DNA of 45,095 bases from Rikenellaceae bacterium (GCA_015059785.1 SUZS01000018.1:1-45095); one strand, 5' to 3'; shown: positions 1 to 9,985, numbered from the stretch's first letter. A program made the numbers and translations. The notes: generated by a model not told the origin, from the letters alone.

Positions 1-2371
1 AAGCAACTACAGACTCAACAGTAGGAACCATTGCAGCATAAGCCTCGTTTGTAGAGCGGATGATTGGGTACTCTGGAAGTGATGGAGTGAAGTAGTGGAA
101 AGTAGCGTGTGATGGGTTACCCTCAGCATCAATAGCTACGATACCAAATGCGTACTGGTTGTTTGTTGTAAGGTCCTCAAGGTTGATATAACCGTCAACA
201 ACATCAGCTACAGCGATAGTCTTAACATTCCAGTTAGAGTCAAGAGCAAGCTGAGTCTCTGTTGTTGCCTCGTCCTTCCAAGAGTAACCAGTTGTATCAA
301 CAGCAATGTAGCGGTAAGATACTGGAGTACCACCCTCTGTAGATACCTTGATGCTTGCATTGTTTACACCCACAGTTGAAGCAGTAGCATCAACATTAAC
401 CTTCATAGCGTTGTATGCAAGGGTGTTGGTCTTGAACTCCTGCTTGTAGAGCTTGCTGTACTTACCCTCTGTATCAACAGCAAATGCAAGAACAGTTGCA
501 GCATCGCCTGGGTTAAGAGATGAGATGTAAGCAGTAGACTCATTGCCGATAGCCATCATATTGTAAGCAGAGTTGTAAGCAATTACATACTGGATAAGCT
601 CCTCATCAGTCTTGTATGCTGCAAACTCATCAGCAGTAGCAAATACAGAGTAGATCATTGTTGTGTTCTCTGAACCCTTGATAGCGACCTCAATGTTTGA
701 GTATGTGGTCTCAAGAGCCTCAAATGTAAGGGTTGCAGAGCCACCAGCCTCAATGTTTGGAGTTGTGAACGCGTAGGTCTTAAGGTCAGAAACAAGGTAC
801 TCTGACTCTGCCTTACCATCAACAAGTGGAAGGATATATACTACATAAGTGGTGTTAGGATAAACTGCAGGGTAGTATGCATCGCCGAAGCCAAGGATAT
901 CGCCCTTGTAGTTGAGCTCCTTAAGCTCTGCGCCGAACATACCCCAACCCATCTGCCAGTTGCCAAATGAGTTCTCAATCTGCATCTTTGCCTCTTCTGC
1001 ACTCGCAGCAGCAACTACACCTACGATGTAGCCAGCATAACCACCACCAACAGCAGAAATCTCTACAGAGTTGAATGTAACAGCTGTAGACTCAACATTA
1101 AGGAATGCAGGGGTGTAAACAGTGTAAACAACCTCGTCAGCAGAGTATACATGATCCCAAGCATCGCTACCAGCAAGTGCCCAAACTACATAAGAAGTAC
1201 CTGTTGGAACATCAACATAAGCAGATGGATCGTAAACACCAGCAATCATCTCGTTGTACATCTGCTTTACAGATACAGTTGCCTGTGTATCATAGAGCTC
1301 GTAAGCCATAAGCTCGTAGTTGTTCTTTGCCTTTGCAATAGCCTCTGCGTTGAACTCCTCGTAAGTAGCAATACCGTAAGAAACGCCGCTCCAACGAAGA
1401 CCAGTGTTGTTGTACAGAGTTACATTCTCGCCTACAACCTCAAGAAGAACAGATGCTGTAGAGGCAGAAACCATAAGCTTACCTACCATACACTTACCAT
1501 CGCCACCAGCTGCGTGAATCTTTACAAGACCCTCAAGCTCAGCCTCACCAGCGTCAAGCTTCTCCTGTGCAGGAGCAACTACTGTAAGGGTCTTGCCGCT
1601 AATTGAAGCCTTCCAACCCTCTGGCTTAGCGATTACAGTAAGGTCGTCAATGTTCTCAGCCTTCAGAGCAACATCTGTACTCTGACCTGGAGCAACGAAT
1701 GTCTTACCAGCCTGAACGCCAAAGTCGATTGTCTCTGCCTTTGGTACAGAGATAACCTCGCCATTAGCAAGAGTAAAGTCGATAGAAGACTCGCCATCTA
1801 CTACACCGATAAAGATGCAAGTAGGCTCGTCTGAACCCTCCTGCTCAGCCTTCTCAACTACTACCCAAGTGTGGCCACCATCTACAGAGAGCTCAACATC
1901 GCCAGTAGCTGGGTTTACACGGAACTCTGGAGCTGCGCTATGAGCAACAGGAATCTTGTTACCAGCAGCGTCAGTGATAGCAACAGCCTTGCCATCAACA
2001 ATCTGTGCCCAGTAGTAAGCATCACCCTCCTTAATAACGGTTACGCAACCATTATTAACCTCTGGAGCCTGTGGCTCTGGCTGATACTGTGGGTAAACGG
2101 TAATCTTCTCGCCTGAAGTGAGAAGGATGTCCCATGAACCGTCGCTGTTCTTTGTTGCAGAAGCAACAACGGTCTTCTCGTCAATCAGAGTCTTGAGAGC
2201 AGCAACCTCACTATTGAGCTTCTCCTCAAGCTTGCTAACCTTCTCGTAAAGGTCAGCAATCTCCTGACGAATCTGGGTGTCATCATAAGGCTCTGTACAA
2301 GATACTGCTACCATTGCAGTAAGTACGAGAGTTGACAACACGCCCTTGAAAATTGCGTAAAAGTTTCTCAT
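1..2371 (-). CDS. DUF4988-type lipoprotein, partial (3' end outside window)
   Basis: The reading frame is open from the ATG at 2371 to the left edge (790 codons, no stop), so the C-terminus is missing. The N-terminus reads MRNFYAIFKGVLSTL followed by a lipobox ending VAVSC, which predicts a lipoprotein. Next comes a short coiled coil (IRQEIADLYEKVSKLEEKL), then a segment of the form SDGSWDILLTSGEKITVYP; this arrangement is typical of DUF4988, the N-terminal domain found in PL29-like lyases and many uncharacterised Bacteroidales surface proteins. The rest is a series of beta-rich, Ig/fibronectin-like modules with recurring phrases such as NTTYVVYILPL and GTSYVVWAL. It lies 123 bases after the neighbouring lipoprotein gene, probably in the same operon. 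Function is unknown; surface location is inferred from the lipobox. Confidence 0.85.
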   Translation of the reverse strand, partial: MRNFYAIFKGVLSTLVLTAMVAVSCTEPYDDTQIRQEIADLYEKVSKLEEKLNSEVAALKTLIDEKTVVASATKNSDGSWDILLTSGEKITVYPQYQPEPQAPEVNNGCVTVIKEGDAYYWAQIVDGKAVAITDAAGNKIPVAHSAAPEFRVNPATGDVELSVDGGHTWVVVEKAEQEGSDEPTCIFIGVVDGESSIDFTLANGEVISVPKAETIDFGVQAGKTFVAPGQSTDVALKAENIDDLTVIAKPEGWKASISGKTLTVVAPAQEKLDAGEAELEGLVKIHAAGGDGKCMVGKLMVSASTASVLLEVVGENVTLYNNTGLRWSGVSYGIATYEEFNAEAIAKAKNNYELMAYELYDTQATVSVKQMYNEMIAGVYDPSAYVDVPTGTSYVVWALAGSDAWDHVYSADEVVYTVYTPAFLNVESTAVTFNSVEISAVGGGYAGYIVGVVAAASAEEAKMQIENSFGNWQMGWGMFGAELKELNYKGDILGFGDAYYPAVYPNTTYVVYILPLVDGKAESEYLVSDLKTYAFTTPNIEAGGSATLTFEALETTYSNIEVAIKGSENTTMIYSVFATADEFAAYKTDEELIQYVIAYNSAYNMMAIGNESTAYISSLNPGDAATVLAFAVDTEGKYSKLYKQEFKTNTLAYNAMKVNVDATASTVGVNNASIKVSTEGGTPVSYRYIAVDTTGYSWKDEATTETQLALDSNWNVKTIAVADVVDGYINLEDLTTNNQYAFGIVAIDAEGNPSHATFHYFTPSLPEYPIIRSTNEAYAAMVPTVESVVA

Positions 2372-2494
2372 AAATTTGAACTTTTAATAGAGGTGTGTGA
2401 ATCAGGCGCACACCTGTTAAAATATCTGCCGACTCCTGATTTGTCGGACTAAAAAAAAGGTATGTTCTATAAACTATAAATATATCTTCAACTT

Positions 2495-4804
2495 CTACTT
2501 ACACTCCCACGCACGCAACACCTTGTGAGGCTGTGGCACGCGAAGGGTTGTAGGTGCAGGAGCTGCTGCTGTAACGGCTGAAGCAGGGTTATAGTTTGGA
2601 TAGTAATCCTTCAGAGTCTTGAAGGCTGTACCATCCCAGATGCAGTAGGCAACTGTACTACGAACATTGTTCTGGCTGTATGCAAGGCAGAGGGCAATAA
2701 CCACTCTATTTGCAGGCTGCTCAAGGGTTGTGATAATATTATCTGTTGTAAGACCCTGCGCACCGCAGTAGGTTGTCCACTTCTTGAGCATCTCCTCGGC
2801 GGTGTAGTAGTTCTCATTACCCAAGTACTTGATACCCAGCGCATCGTTATCCATCTCCACATCGCCTGCAAGGTAGAGCATACGCGCAGTCTGGTCGTTT
2901 GCGGTATAGGTAAAGGTTACGGTGCCAGTAGCTGGATTGTGCTTACCGGTAATACTTGCCGTAACATCGTCGCCCGCAGCAACTCCCGGAAGGGTTACCT
3001 CGGCAAACTTAAGCTCGCCAACAACGCCATCCCAATCTTCACACATATAGGCGTACTTAATCTTTGTTCCCGGAGAGAAACCTGGGAGGGTGAATGTATC
3101 AAAGCCGCCCTTATCTGCTGCCCAGTTGTTTGAGACAAGGCCCTCTGCATCACCCGGCATACCAAAGCCAAGGAATGAGATATAGGTCTCACGACTGGCG
3201 TCTACGGATGGCTGAACGCTACCGTCTATAACCGGCTCAACATACTGGAAGCGGATACCTGCGTGGTTTGCAATGTCGTACTTAACATTAATCTTTACGG
3301 CAGTACGGCCATTAGCCTCAAGGGTAAGCTCGGCTGTAGACTTACAAGCTGCTGGGTTGTCAGTAACAAGAGCCTTAGTCTTAAAGAGTGGTGTAAACTG
3401 CACATCGCCAAGCTCCTGCACGCGGTTACGACCTACATAGGCGATTACATACTCGGTATTTGGATTGAGGTAGTGCACCTCCTCAGCAGAGAAGCTACCA
3501 CCATACTGCTGTGTAGCCTCATTGTAGCTATATGCCTCATTCTTAAAGCCATAGCCGTCGTTATTAAGGGTTACAGCGAAGCCCTTCAACTCCTCTGCAG
3601 TAGCCTTGGTCTGATAGTATGCTGCCTGCTCAGGTGTGAGGAACTTGTAGAACATAAATGGCGCATTTGGCTCTGTTGTAAGCTTAATCCAAGAGTAAGA
3701 TGCACCTACACGGTTCTCAATAATCTCAATCTTACACTGCGCAGCCTCAACAGTTGGCTTCTCCTTGAGTGTAAAGACCTTAGAGTCCATTGTCTTTGCA
3801 GGGGTATAGTTCTCGTCAAGAGCGATAGCTGTTGCCATAAGAGGTACATCTGACGAAGCATCCTGACCAAAGTCAATGTAGAAGTGGGTTGACTCTGTAT
3901 CACTTGCCGAGATAGGGTCGCCGATAACTGTATGGCGCATAAAGTCAATGTAGAGCTTCTCGCCATAGGTATTGATATACGGCATAAGGTCAGACTCGTT
4001 GCTACACCACTGATAGAGGTACTTACAATCACTATTTGGCTCGTAAGTGATATCCATAGCGGTATAGTTGGTCTTTACATTCACATTTACGCGAGGGTCG
4101 CCAATAAGAGGGTTTGCAGTTGTCTTAACATAACACAGTGACATCTCTCCATCGTCAGTGCCCTCCTTGTCATAACAAGCAATAACGATGATGATATACT
4201 CCGCATCTGGCACTATGCGAGCCTGTGAATAGCTTGTATTCATCCAGTCAAACTCCTTATTTGCATAGTCCTGATGAGTTGCTGGGTCAAAGGTAAAACC
4301 ACCAGAGCCTGTAGCATTGAAGATAATGTCACGGATATATGTATCTACATCGCGAGCCTCAAGAGAGTTTCTACCCTCAGACTTCATACGCTCATAGAGT
4401 GAGTTGTAGAGGTGTGCAAGTGGATATACATCAAGGCGATAAGACTGAACTGACTCGCCCGGAACAAGGTTGAAGACAATGTTTTGATTCTCAATCTTTG
4501 TAACCTCAACGCTCACACCATCCTTTGATGCAACGACCTTATCCTTATATGCCACAATCGGAGTAGGAATACCCGGGTAGATATCTACCGGAGTCTGCAC
4601 TACTGGGTCATCTGGGGTTGGGTCTGGTTCTGGCTCAGGCTCTGGAGTTGGGTCTGGCTCCGGCTCTGGCTCTGGTTCGGGATCTGGATTCTCTGGCTGC
4701 TCCTGCTGATTATTATCATCTACAGGGGCATTCTCGCCACACGACACTGCAACACCAATGGTAAGCAGCGCACAGAGCATAACTGTCAAAAACTTCTTAA
4801 TCAT
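2495..4804 (-). CDS. large surface lipoprotein with PE/PD-rich linker
   Basis: A 769-residue protein. Residues 1-22 form a lipoprotein signal (MIKKFLTVMLCALLTIGVAVSC). A Pro/Glu/Asp-rich linker of about 40 residues follows (EPEPEPEPDPTPEPEPEP). The remainder is beta-rich with repeated phrases such as NTEYVIAYVG, DAEYIIIVIAC and TKIKYAYMCEDWDG, suggesting four or more fibronectin III/Ig-like modules similar in style to those of the DUF4988 protein next to it. It starts five bases after the stop of the Omp28-type gene, so the two are surely cotranscribed. I do not recognise a specific enzymatic family; an adhesin- or scaffold-like surface protein is a guess. Confidence 0.85.
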   Translation of the reverse strand: MIKKFLTVMLCALLTIGVAVSCGENAPVDDNNQQEQPENPDPEPEPEPEPDPTPEPEPEPDPTPDDPVVQTPVDIYPGIPTPIVAYKDKVVASKDGVSVEVTKIENQNIVFNLVPGESVQSYRLDVYPLAHLYNSLYERMKSEGRNSLEARDVDTYIRDIIFNATGSGGFTFDPATHQDYANKEFDWMNTSYSQARIVPDAEYIIIVIACYDKEGTDDGEMSLCYVKTTANPLIGDPRVNVNVKTNYTAMDITYEPNSDCKYLYQWCSNESDLMPYINTYGEKLYIDFMRHTVIGDPISASDTESTHFYIDFGQDASSDVPLMATAIALDENYTPAKTMDSKVFTLKEKPTVEAAQCKIEIIENRVGASYSWIKLTTEPNAPFMFYKFLTPEQAAYYQTKATAEELKGFAVTLNNDGYGFKNEAYSYNEATQQYGGSFSAEEVHYLNPNTEYVIAYVGRNRVQELGDVQFTPLFKTKALVTDNPAACKSTAELTLEANGRTAVKINVKYDIANHAGIRFQYVEPVIDGSVQPSVDASRETYISFLGFGMPGDAEGLVSNNWAADKGGFDTFTLPGFSPGTKIKYAYMCEDWDGVVGELKFAEVTLPGVAAGDDVTASITGKHNPATGTVTFTYTANDQTARMLYLAGDVEMDNDALGIKYLGNENYYTAEEMLKKWTTYCGAQGLTTDNIITTLEQPANRVVIALCLAYSQNNVRSTVAYCIWDGTAFKTLKDYYPNYNPASAVTAAAPAPTTLRVPQPHKVLRAWECK

Positions 4805-4809
4805 AATAT

Positions 4810-7668
4810 CTACTTTTTATAGTCGTAATCTACACTTGAGCCTACAGGACATACTGCGGCGTTGATAACGGTCTGACTGCTGTCAATAACAAGGGCGCAG
4901 AGGCTGCAATTCTCCCTTTTCCAGCTACTGTCAAGGCTAAAGGAGTAGCTCTTTGAGGCCTCCTGCCCCGCCTTAATCTCGCCCACGCGGTCGCCCTCAT
5001 ACAGAGAGCTAATCATCTTGCGCACAACATGGTTATGGACATAGTCATCTTTATATGTACCGCTATTATTCTGTCTTGCGACAATACCATCCTCAAGGAT
5101 AAAGAGCGCAACGCGGTAAGTGCCACTCTTGGCAGCATAAAGCTCAATATCTACGCTACTATCGGTGCTTGTCATCTTCACACCACAAGTAGCTGGATAG
5201 TCTCTAAACGAACTCTCAATCATCGGCTGAATCTCGGTCTTCTCGGTCGTCCCCTCGCGCAAATCGACAACAAAGGCAGGGAAGCCCGTAAGTCCAAAGT
5301 CAGTAAAGATTGTATTTGTCACAGGAATACCCATAGGGTCGTCGGCTGTAGAGTCGTGCAGGGCGAGGATATGGACCGTATCGTGGCTCCACCAATCCTC
5401 AATAAGGTACTTGAGGAAGATATATCCACTTGGGCACATTGCGCACCAAGTACCCGTAAACTCAAAGACAGAGACATGGCGGTTGAATGCTACATCGGCT
5501 GTCTCGTCGCCACCCGTGCCCTCATTACTCTCAATAGCGTAGCCGACGCTCTTGCCTACCTGACACTCATTTGTATTGTTGCAGTTGTAGGTCATACCGC
5601 CATCTGACGAGCTAAGCGCGCTGACAACAACTCTCATATTCTCCACCTTCCAGTTGCTTGCAAGGGTAATCTTGAGCGGTGTCGAGAGCGGTGTATCTAC
5701 GCCCGCAGTGAGTGTTGCACCATTATTAAAGCGGCTACCATATATATTATCAGAGAGAACGGCACGAACAACATTGTTGTGTGTATAACTGCCCGTAACG
5801 CCATACTGCTGCGCCACGATACCATCCTCAACAATCATCACAAGGTAGCGATATGCCGAGGCGGTATTTGACTGTATGCGCGGAGTGATAGTAAGCTCGC
5901 GGCTATCCGTATCATACGATGTATTAATAGCCACTCCGCAAGTTGGAGGATAGCTCTCAACACGGAACTTCATCTCCGACTCAATAACCGAGCGGTTAGA
6001 GGTCATCTTATCGCCCTCACGAAGGTCAAGGTAGAACATTGGCAGTCCATTGCCCTTCAGCGCGTTATAGTATGTATCGCCCATAGCAATCTTCATCGGG
6101 TCTGACACATTAAAATCTATATGGAACGACACTGGTACAAGGCGGTCAGGTTGAGCGACCTGTATAGACTTGATAACATTGCTCAGCGTTGGGCAGTTCT
6201 GACAGCCGATAGATGTAAACTGCATACCGAGTAGCTTGTGGCGGAAGTTCTGCGCCTGACCCGCCACAGCAGAGAGAGCCTCAACAGCCACCTCATTCTC
6301 GGAGAGAATCTCGCCACCCTTATAGTAGCGTGCCTTGAATGTATAGTTGCCCGCAACGGTGGTTGTAAAGCTATTCACGCCACCACCCATCTCGGTCTGC
6401 TCGCCATTGAATGTGCGGATGATAGTCACTGACTTATCTTTGCTCACATCCGTAGCTCCATACTTAACGGTAAAGGTCACAGCATCTGCACCATCGGCAG
6501 CAATGGTACTCTTGTCAGCAGAGATAGTGAGTTTCTGCTCTGGAATACCGTCGTAGAACTCTACGGCCATATAGTCGGCACTCTGCCCTACCTTGCAGAC
6601 ATTGGCATTATCTACATAGACCTTTCCGCCAACCTTTGTAAGGGCAAAGACCACAACGCGCATATCATTTGCATCGGTATACTGGAGGTCTGTGACGGTA
6701 AAGCTCTTTGTGCGCTCAATATTTGGCGCAGTGGTAATCTTTGCTGCTGTCATCTCAAGGAAATTGTCCGAGTGAGCAACAACAATATCGTTATAGAGTC
6801 CATCCACAGCCGTACCACCAGTATAGTACTGATTATCAAGCAGAACGGCATAACCAAACTCATACTCGCCACCTGTAGCCGAAGTCAGTGCAGCATCAAT
6901 AGTAAGGGTGTTTCCAACAAGTTGTGTGCTCTCTATCTTCACTCCACAAGTAGCAGGATAAGTGGCAATATGCTTCTCAATAATATCGCCAATCTCCTTT
7001 GGCGAGCGGGCATTACCATTCAGATACTGAAGGTCATAAACACAACTCGGATAGCCGATACCGCCAAACTGAGAGAGCATTGTCGTTGCAAGGTCACTCC
7101 CTTGATACTTAAGAGCCCACTGGTCGCCATTATGAACAGCCAGAACAACCATATTCTCGCGCCACAGCTCATCTACATTAGCAAGTCCCGCGGTCATAGC
7201 AGGGCAATTTGGGCACCATGCACCCGTGAGGTCGTAGACCATAACCTTCTGACCATACGGCTCATACTTCTGACGATTTACAGCCTTAACCTGCACAGAG
7301 TTTTCAGATTGCTGACCCTTATATGTTGCTACAAAGGAGTAGTTTCCATTCTTAACGGCCGAGAATGTCGTTGCGTAGCGTTCAAGACGGTTACCGCTCT
7401 TCTCGTGCTTGATATATACATTGGCAAGGGTCGCATCGTCCGCCATAAGCTCCTGACCATCAAGTGTTAGCGAGAAGGTGCAACAATCTACGCCATCCGC
7501 CTCAATAGTTGTGCGGTCTACGCTCAGCACAAGACCCGACTGCGTATCTGGCTTCTCATCGGGCGTAGGCTTCTGCTGATTATCCACAACAAGGTCGTTC
7601 ACATCGCCGTGACAGCCAACAGCAAGCAGCGCAAGGCAGAGGGTTATATATTTTGCAATACCTTTCAT
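4810..7668 (-). CDS. lipoprotein with three Omp28-like thioredoxin repeats
   Basis: A 952-residue lipoprotein (lipobox LAVGC, acylated Cys about residue 19). It contains three thioredoxin-fold repeats of the Omp28 kind. Each has a CxxC pair (WCPNC at 151-155, GCQNC at 488-492, WCAMC at 741-745), a second conserved cysteine in P-x-T-C-G-V (241, 577, 828) and a third in C-x-V-G near the repeat end (358, 702, 940). Repeats one and two are each preceded by an Ig-like module (about 45-130 and 378-465) with the shared phrase IxADGxD. The gene is four bases from the DUF6029 gene upstream and five from the lipoprotein downstream. Known Omp28 proteins are Bacteroidota outer-membrane proteins of poorly defined role; a periplasmic or surface disulfide function is inferred from the cysteines. 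Confidence 0.9.
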   Translation of the reverse strand: MKGIAKYITLCLALLAVGCHGDVNDLVVDNQQKPTPDEKPDTQSGLVLSVDRTTIEADGVDCCTFSLTLDGQELMADDATLANVYIKHEKSGNRLERYATTFSAVKNGNYSFVATYKGQQSENSVQVKAVNRQKYEPYGQKVMVYDLTGAWCPNCPAMTAGLANVDELWRENMVVLAVHNGDQWALKYQGSDLATTMLSQFGGIGYPSCVYDLQYLNGNARSPKEIGDIIEKHIATYPATCGVKIESTQLVGNTLTIDAALTSATGGEYEFGYAVLLDNQYYTGGTAVDGLYNDIVVAHSDNFLEMTAAKITTAPNIERTKSFTVTDLQYTDANDMRVVVFALTKVGGKVYVDNANVCKVGQSADYMAVEFYDGIPEQKLTISADKSTIAADGADAVTFTVKYGATDVSKDKSVTIIRTFNGEQTEMGGGVNSFTTTVAGNYTFKARYYKGGEILSENEVAVEALSAVAGQAQNFRHKLLGMQFTSIGCQNCPTLSNVIKSIQVAQPDRLVPVSFHIDFNVSDPMKIAMGDTYYNALKGNGLPMFYLDLREGDKMTSNRSVIESEMKFRVESYPPTCGVAINTSYDTDSRELTITPRIQSNTASAYRYLVMIVEDGIVAQQYGVTGSYTHNNVVRAVLSDNIYGSRFNNGATLTAGVDTPLSTPLKITLASNWKVENMRVVVSALSSSDGGMTYNCNNTNECQVGKSVGYAIESNEGTGGDETADVAFNRHVSVFEFTGTWCAMCPSGYIFLKYLIEDWWSHDTVHILALHDSTADDPMGIPVTNTIFTDFGLTGFPAFVVDLREGTTEKTEIQPMIESSFRDYPATCGVKMTSTDSSVDIELYAAKSGTYRVALFILEDGIVARQNNSGTYKDDYVHNHVVRKMISSLYEGDRVGEIKAGQEASKSYSFSLDSSWKRENCSLCALVIDSSQTVINAAVCPVGSSVDYDYKK

Positions 7669-7671
7669 AGT

Positions 7672-9300
7672 TTAGAAAGAGGTTGTAATCATTAAGTTAG
7701 CACCCGTATATGCCGGTATATTTCGGCAAACACCACCCGAGCAGACAACACCCGCGCGGTTACGACCATAGCTGAGCTGTATGCGAGTGCGTGACTTGGT
7801 ATAGCTCACACCTGCATTGTAGTAGTGCAGATTGGTCTTGCCGTGATTGTACATATCGCTCACATAGATGCTCCAGTGAGGTGCGAAGTTTACCTCTGCA
7901 AGTGCCGCCATCCAATCCTTATCGTCATCCTTTGAGAGCAGATACTGCAACTCAAGGCGTGTAGAGAGTGTCGGAGTCCACTTATAGAGCATATCGGCAA
8001 CAAAGATGTTGGTCTTCCAAGTATAGTTATTCACTCCGTGTGAGTCGTTATACTCTTGGAATGAGTAGAGGAAGTTGAGCTTGAACTTACGGGTAATCTG
8101 CTTCTCAAGTGTAAAGTTTATACTCTGCCAGAGCAGATTATCAGCCTTGGCACTGCGGTCAGCAGCAAGTGACCAATAGGTTGAGTAGTTAAGGCCGAGC
8201 TTCATACCGCGCTTACCACCGAGCTTTGTGCGGCGAGCAACATTGTAGTAGAGATCTACCTGACCGCCAATCTCTCCCGGGGCGATATATGAGCCGAGCA
8301 GGGTGCTTGGCTGCACAATATATGGGTTGAGATTCATCAGCAAGTATGAGTACTGCGCCGTAAGAGCAGGGATATAGTTGAGCGCGTTGGCAGTAGATGT
8401 ATTGCGATATACCGTAGGCATATCCATATACTCAAGCCTACGAGCAGTAACATTGACTCCTAAGCCGTGACCGCTATATCCGAGCTCAACAAGCTGTGCG
8501 TTACCATTCTTGATAAGGTCAATGCGTGGGTCGTTTACTCCGTCATATGCTCCATTTGGATAGTGACGCTCGCCCGCATCAATATACTCGCCTCGCAACA
8601 CAAATCCCTTATGCTCAAAGTTTACACGGCCAGAAAATCCCGTAGAGGATGGCTTACCACCCTCCTCCTTAAGGTCCGCTGAGATAGCCTCGTAGCGATT
8701 AATTACCGAGCCCTCAACAGCAAGATGTGTAGCCTTCCAACCGACAAGGTTTGAAATGGCAAATGAGATATCGCCACCGCGAACCTGCGTATCGGTAAAC
8801 TTCATACCCAGTCGTGGCATACCCCAGATAGCCTTCAGAGCCACAATATCCTTGTAGTTGTATGTAAATCTGGCACCAGTAAGGGCGTTATTCATACCCA
8901 GAGTGCGGTCCTCATAAGCGCGAAAGAGCAATCCGCTACCGAACTGCTCATAGAATGTACCCGCTGTAACGGAGAAACTATCATCTACCCACTGGGCGTA
9001 GTAATTTGTCAGGGCAACCTTTGTCAAATCAGTAGGATAACCCTGAAGCACCGGCATATAAGCCTCGCCCTGAATGCCAGCCGAGAACTTACCGTGATAG
9101 TAGTCCAACTTCAGATAGTTGTTTGAGCCGAAGTTATCCTGTGGAGTTATTGCCCCACTCTTTGCATCCTCAACATAGAAGATTGAGTTGGTTTCAAAAC
9201 CACCGGTAAGCCTTCCCTTCGTCTTTTCACCCTCTCTTTGCTCTGCAAAGGCCGAAACAGAGAGGAGCGACAAAACGAATAAAATTGTAAGTTTCTTCAT
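7672..9300 (-). CDS. DUF6029-family outer-membrane beta-barrel protein
   Basis: A 542-residue protein with a Sec signal (MKKLTILFVLSLLSVSAFAEQ). The mature part consists of alternating amphipathic strands rich in Tyr, Gly and Asn (for example FSAGIQGEAYMPVLQGYP and LNFLYSFQEYNDSH) and ends in an aromatic residue (MITTSF), as expected of an outer-membrane barrel recognised by the BAM complex. The sequence matches my memory of DUF6029 proteins, which in Bacteroidales sit next to Omp28-type and TlpA-type genes, as here: tlpA-like is 20 bases upstream and the Omp28 lipoprotein 3 bases downstream. Function unknown. A role as a pore or export partner for the neighbouring lipoproteins is inference only. 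Confidence 0.85.
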   Translation of the reverse strand: MKKLTILFVLSLLSVSAFAEQREGEKTKGRLTGGFETNSIFYVEDAKSGAITPQDNFGSNNYLKLDYYHGKFSAGIQGEAYMPVLQGYPTDLTKVALTNYYAQWVDDSFSVTAGTFYEQFGSGLLFRAYEDRTLGMNNALTGARFTYNYKDIVALKAIWGMPRLGMKFTDTQVRGGDISFAISNLVGWKATHLAVEGSVINRYEAISADLKEEGGKPSSTGFSGRVNFEHKGFVLRGEYIDAGERHYPNGAYDGVNDPRIDLIKNGNAQLVELGYSGHGLGVNVTARRLEYMDMPTVYRNTSTANALNYIPALTAQYSYLLMNLNPYIVQPSTLLGSYIAPGEIGGQVDLYYNVARRTKLGGKRGMKLGLNYSTYWSLAADRSAKADNLLWQSINFTLEKQITRKFKLNFLYSFQEYNDSHGVNNYTWKTNIFVADMLYKWTPTLSTRLELQYLLSKDDDKDWMAALAEVNFAPHWSIYVSDMYNHGKTNLHYYNAGVSYTKSRTRIQLSYGRNRAGVVCSGGVCRNIPAYTGANLMITTSF

Positions 9301-9320
9301 ATCGGGTAATAAGACTTTTT

Positions 9321-9812
9321 TTACTTGAGCGACTTAATCTTATCAATGAGTTCCTGCTCGCTACCGGCTGTATAACCCGTGTGTGAGTAGACAACCTTGC
9401 CATTTTTATCAACAACAAACACCTGCGGAGTGTAAGATACATTCATAGCACGCATAAACTCCTTGTTCTTGTCAAAAAGAACAGTAAAATCGCTCCAGCC
9501 GTGACCCTCAACCCAAGCTCTTGCCTGCGCAGAGAAGCGGCTATCGTCTGTAGAGACAGCTATAACGCGGAATGACGCCTCCTCAAGCCAATCTGGCATT
9601 GCGTCGTTAATAGCATCAAGTTCCTGAATGCAAGGCTTGCAAGTTACAGCCCAGAAAGAGATAATCATCGGAGTCTTACCATCTACAAGTGATGAGGTGT
9701 TTACAGTCTCACCCTTGCGATTCTCAAGCTTTACTGACGGAAGCTGAGCAGCTGCTGTAAACGATACTGCAATAGCTACAACAGCCATAAAAAGTCTCTT
9801 AAATAAACGCAT
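9321..9812 (-). CDS. TlpA/ResA-like periplasmic thioredoxin
   Basis: A 163-residue thioredoxin-fold protein with signal peptide MRLFKRLFMAVVAIAVSFTA. The redox motif is TCKPC in the context SFWAVTCKPCIQELD, followed by the family phrases FRVIAVSTDD, FTVLFDKNKEFMRAMNV and the cis-Pro region YTPQVFVVDKNGKV. TlpA/ResA proteins reduce disulfides in the periplasm. It is the first gene of the envelope operon. Its likely partner is the three-repeat Omp28 lipoprotein, which has twelve conserved cysteines and is encoded in the same transcript. Confidence 0.93.
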   Translation of the reverse strand: MRLFKRLFMAVVAIAVSFTAAAQLPSVKLENRKGETVNTSSLVDGKTPMIISFWAVTCKPCIQELDAINDAMPDWLEEASFRVIAVSTDDSRFSAQARAWVEGHGWSDFTVLFDKNKEFMRAMNVSYTPQVFVVDKNGKVVYSHTGYTAGSEQELIDKIKSLK

Positions 9813-9882
9813 AATTATTTCTGTTTTATGAATTATTCACCTAACCATTATACACAAACAGCATAATCAAAAGAGCTATTTG

Positions 9883-9905
9883 CAAATATACACGATGCAA
9901 AGTTA
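9883..9905 (-). promoter_or_regulatory. candidate promoter(s) for the envelope operon
   Basis: Two -7-type boxes read on the minus strand upstream of the tlpA-like gene: TAACTTTG (complement of 9898-9905) and TATATTTG (complement of 9883-9890). Neither has a good TTTG at the expected -33 distance, so which is used is uncertain. The leader would be about 70-85 bases. Confidence 0.4.
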
Positions 9906-9962
9906 TATATAATTTTCGGTTTTTGCACCTTTTTTTGGCAGAAATCTTAAAAATTTTTAATT

Positions 9963-9985
9963 TCGCATATTCATTTTTTATGCGA
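9963..9985 (-). terminator. hairpin after the sulfatase gene
   Basis: The minus-strand transcript forms TCGCATA / TATGCGA (7 bp, 9-base loop) starting a few bases after the sulfatase stop, followed by an A/T-rich stretch containing five Ts. It is a modest intrinsic terminator candidate separating the sulfatase from the envelope operon. Confidence 0.5.

Noticed and set aside
1151..1606. Plus-strand frame opposite the DUF4988 gene
   Set aside because: Shadow of the real minus-strand gene; the composition is Leu/Cys/Asn-rich without any domain.
2429..2447. CCGAC/GTCGG hairpin between the two lipoprotein genes
   Set aside because: Only 5 bp with no T run in the transcribed direction; not convincing as a terminator.
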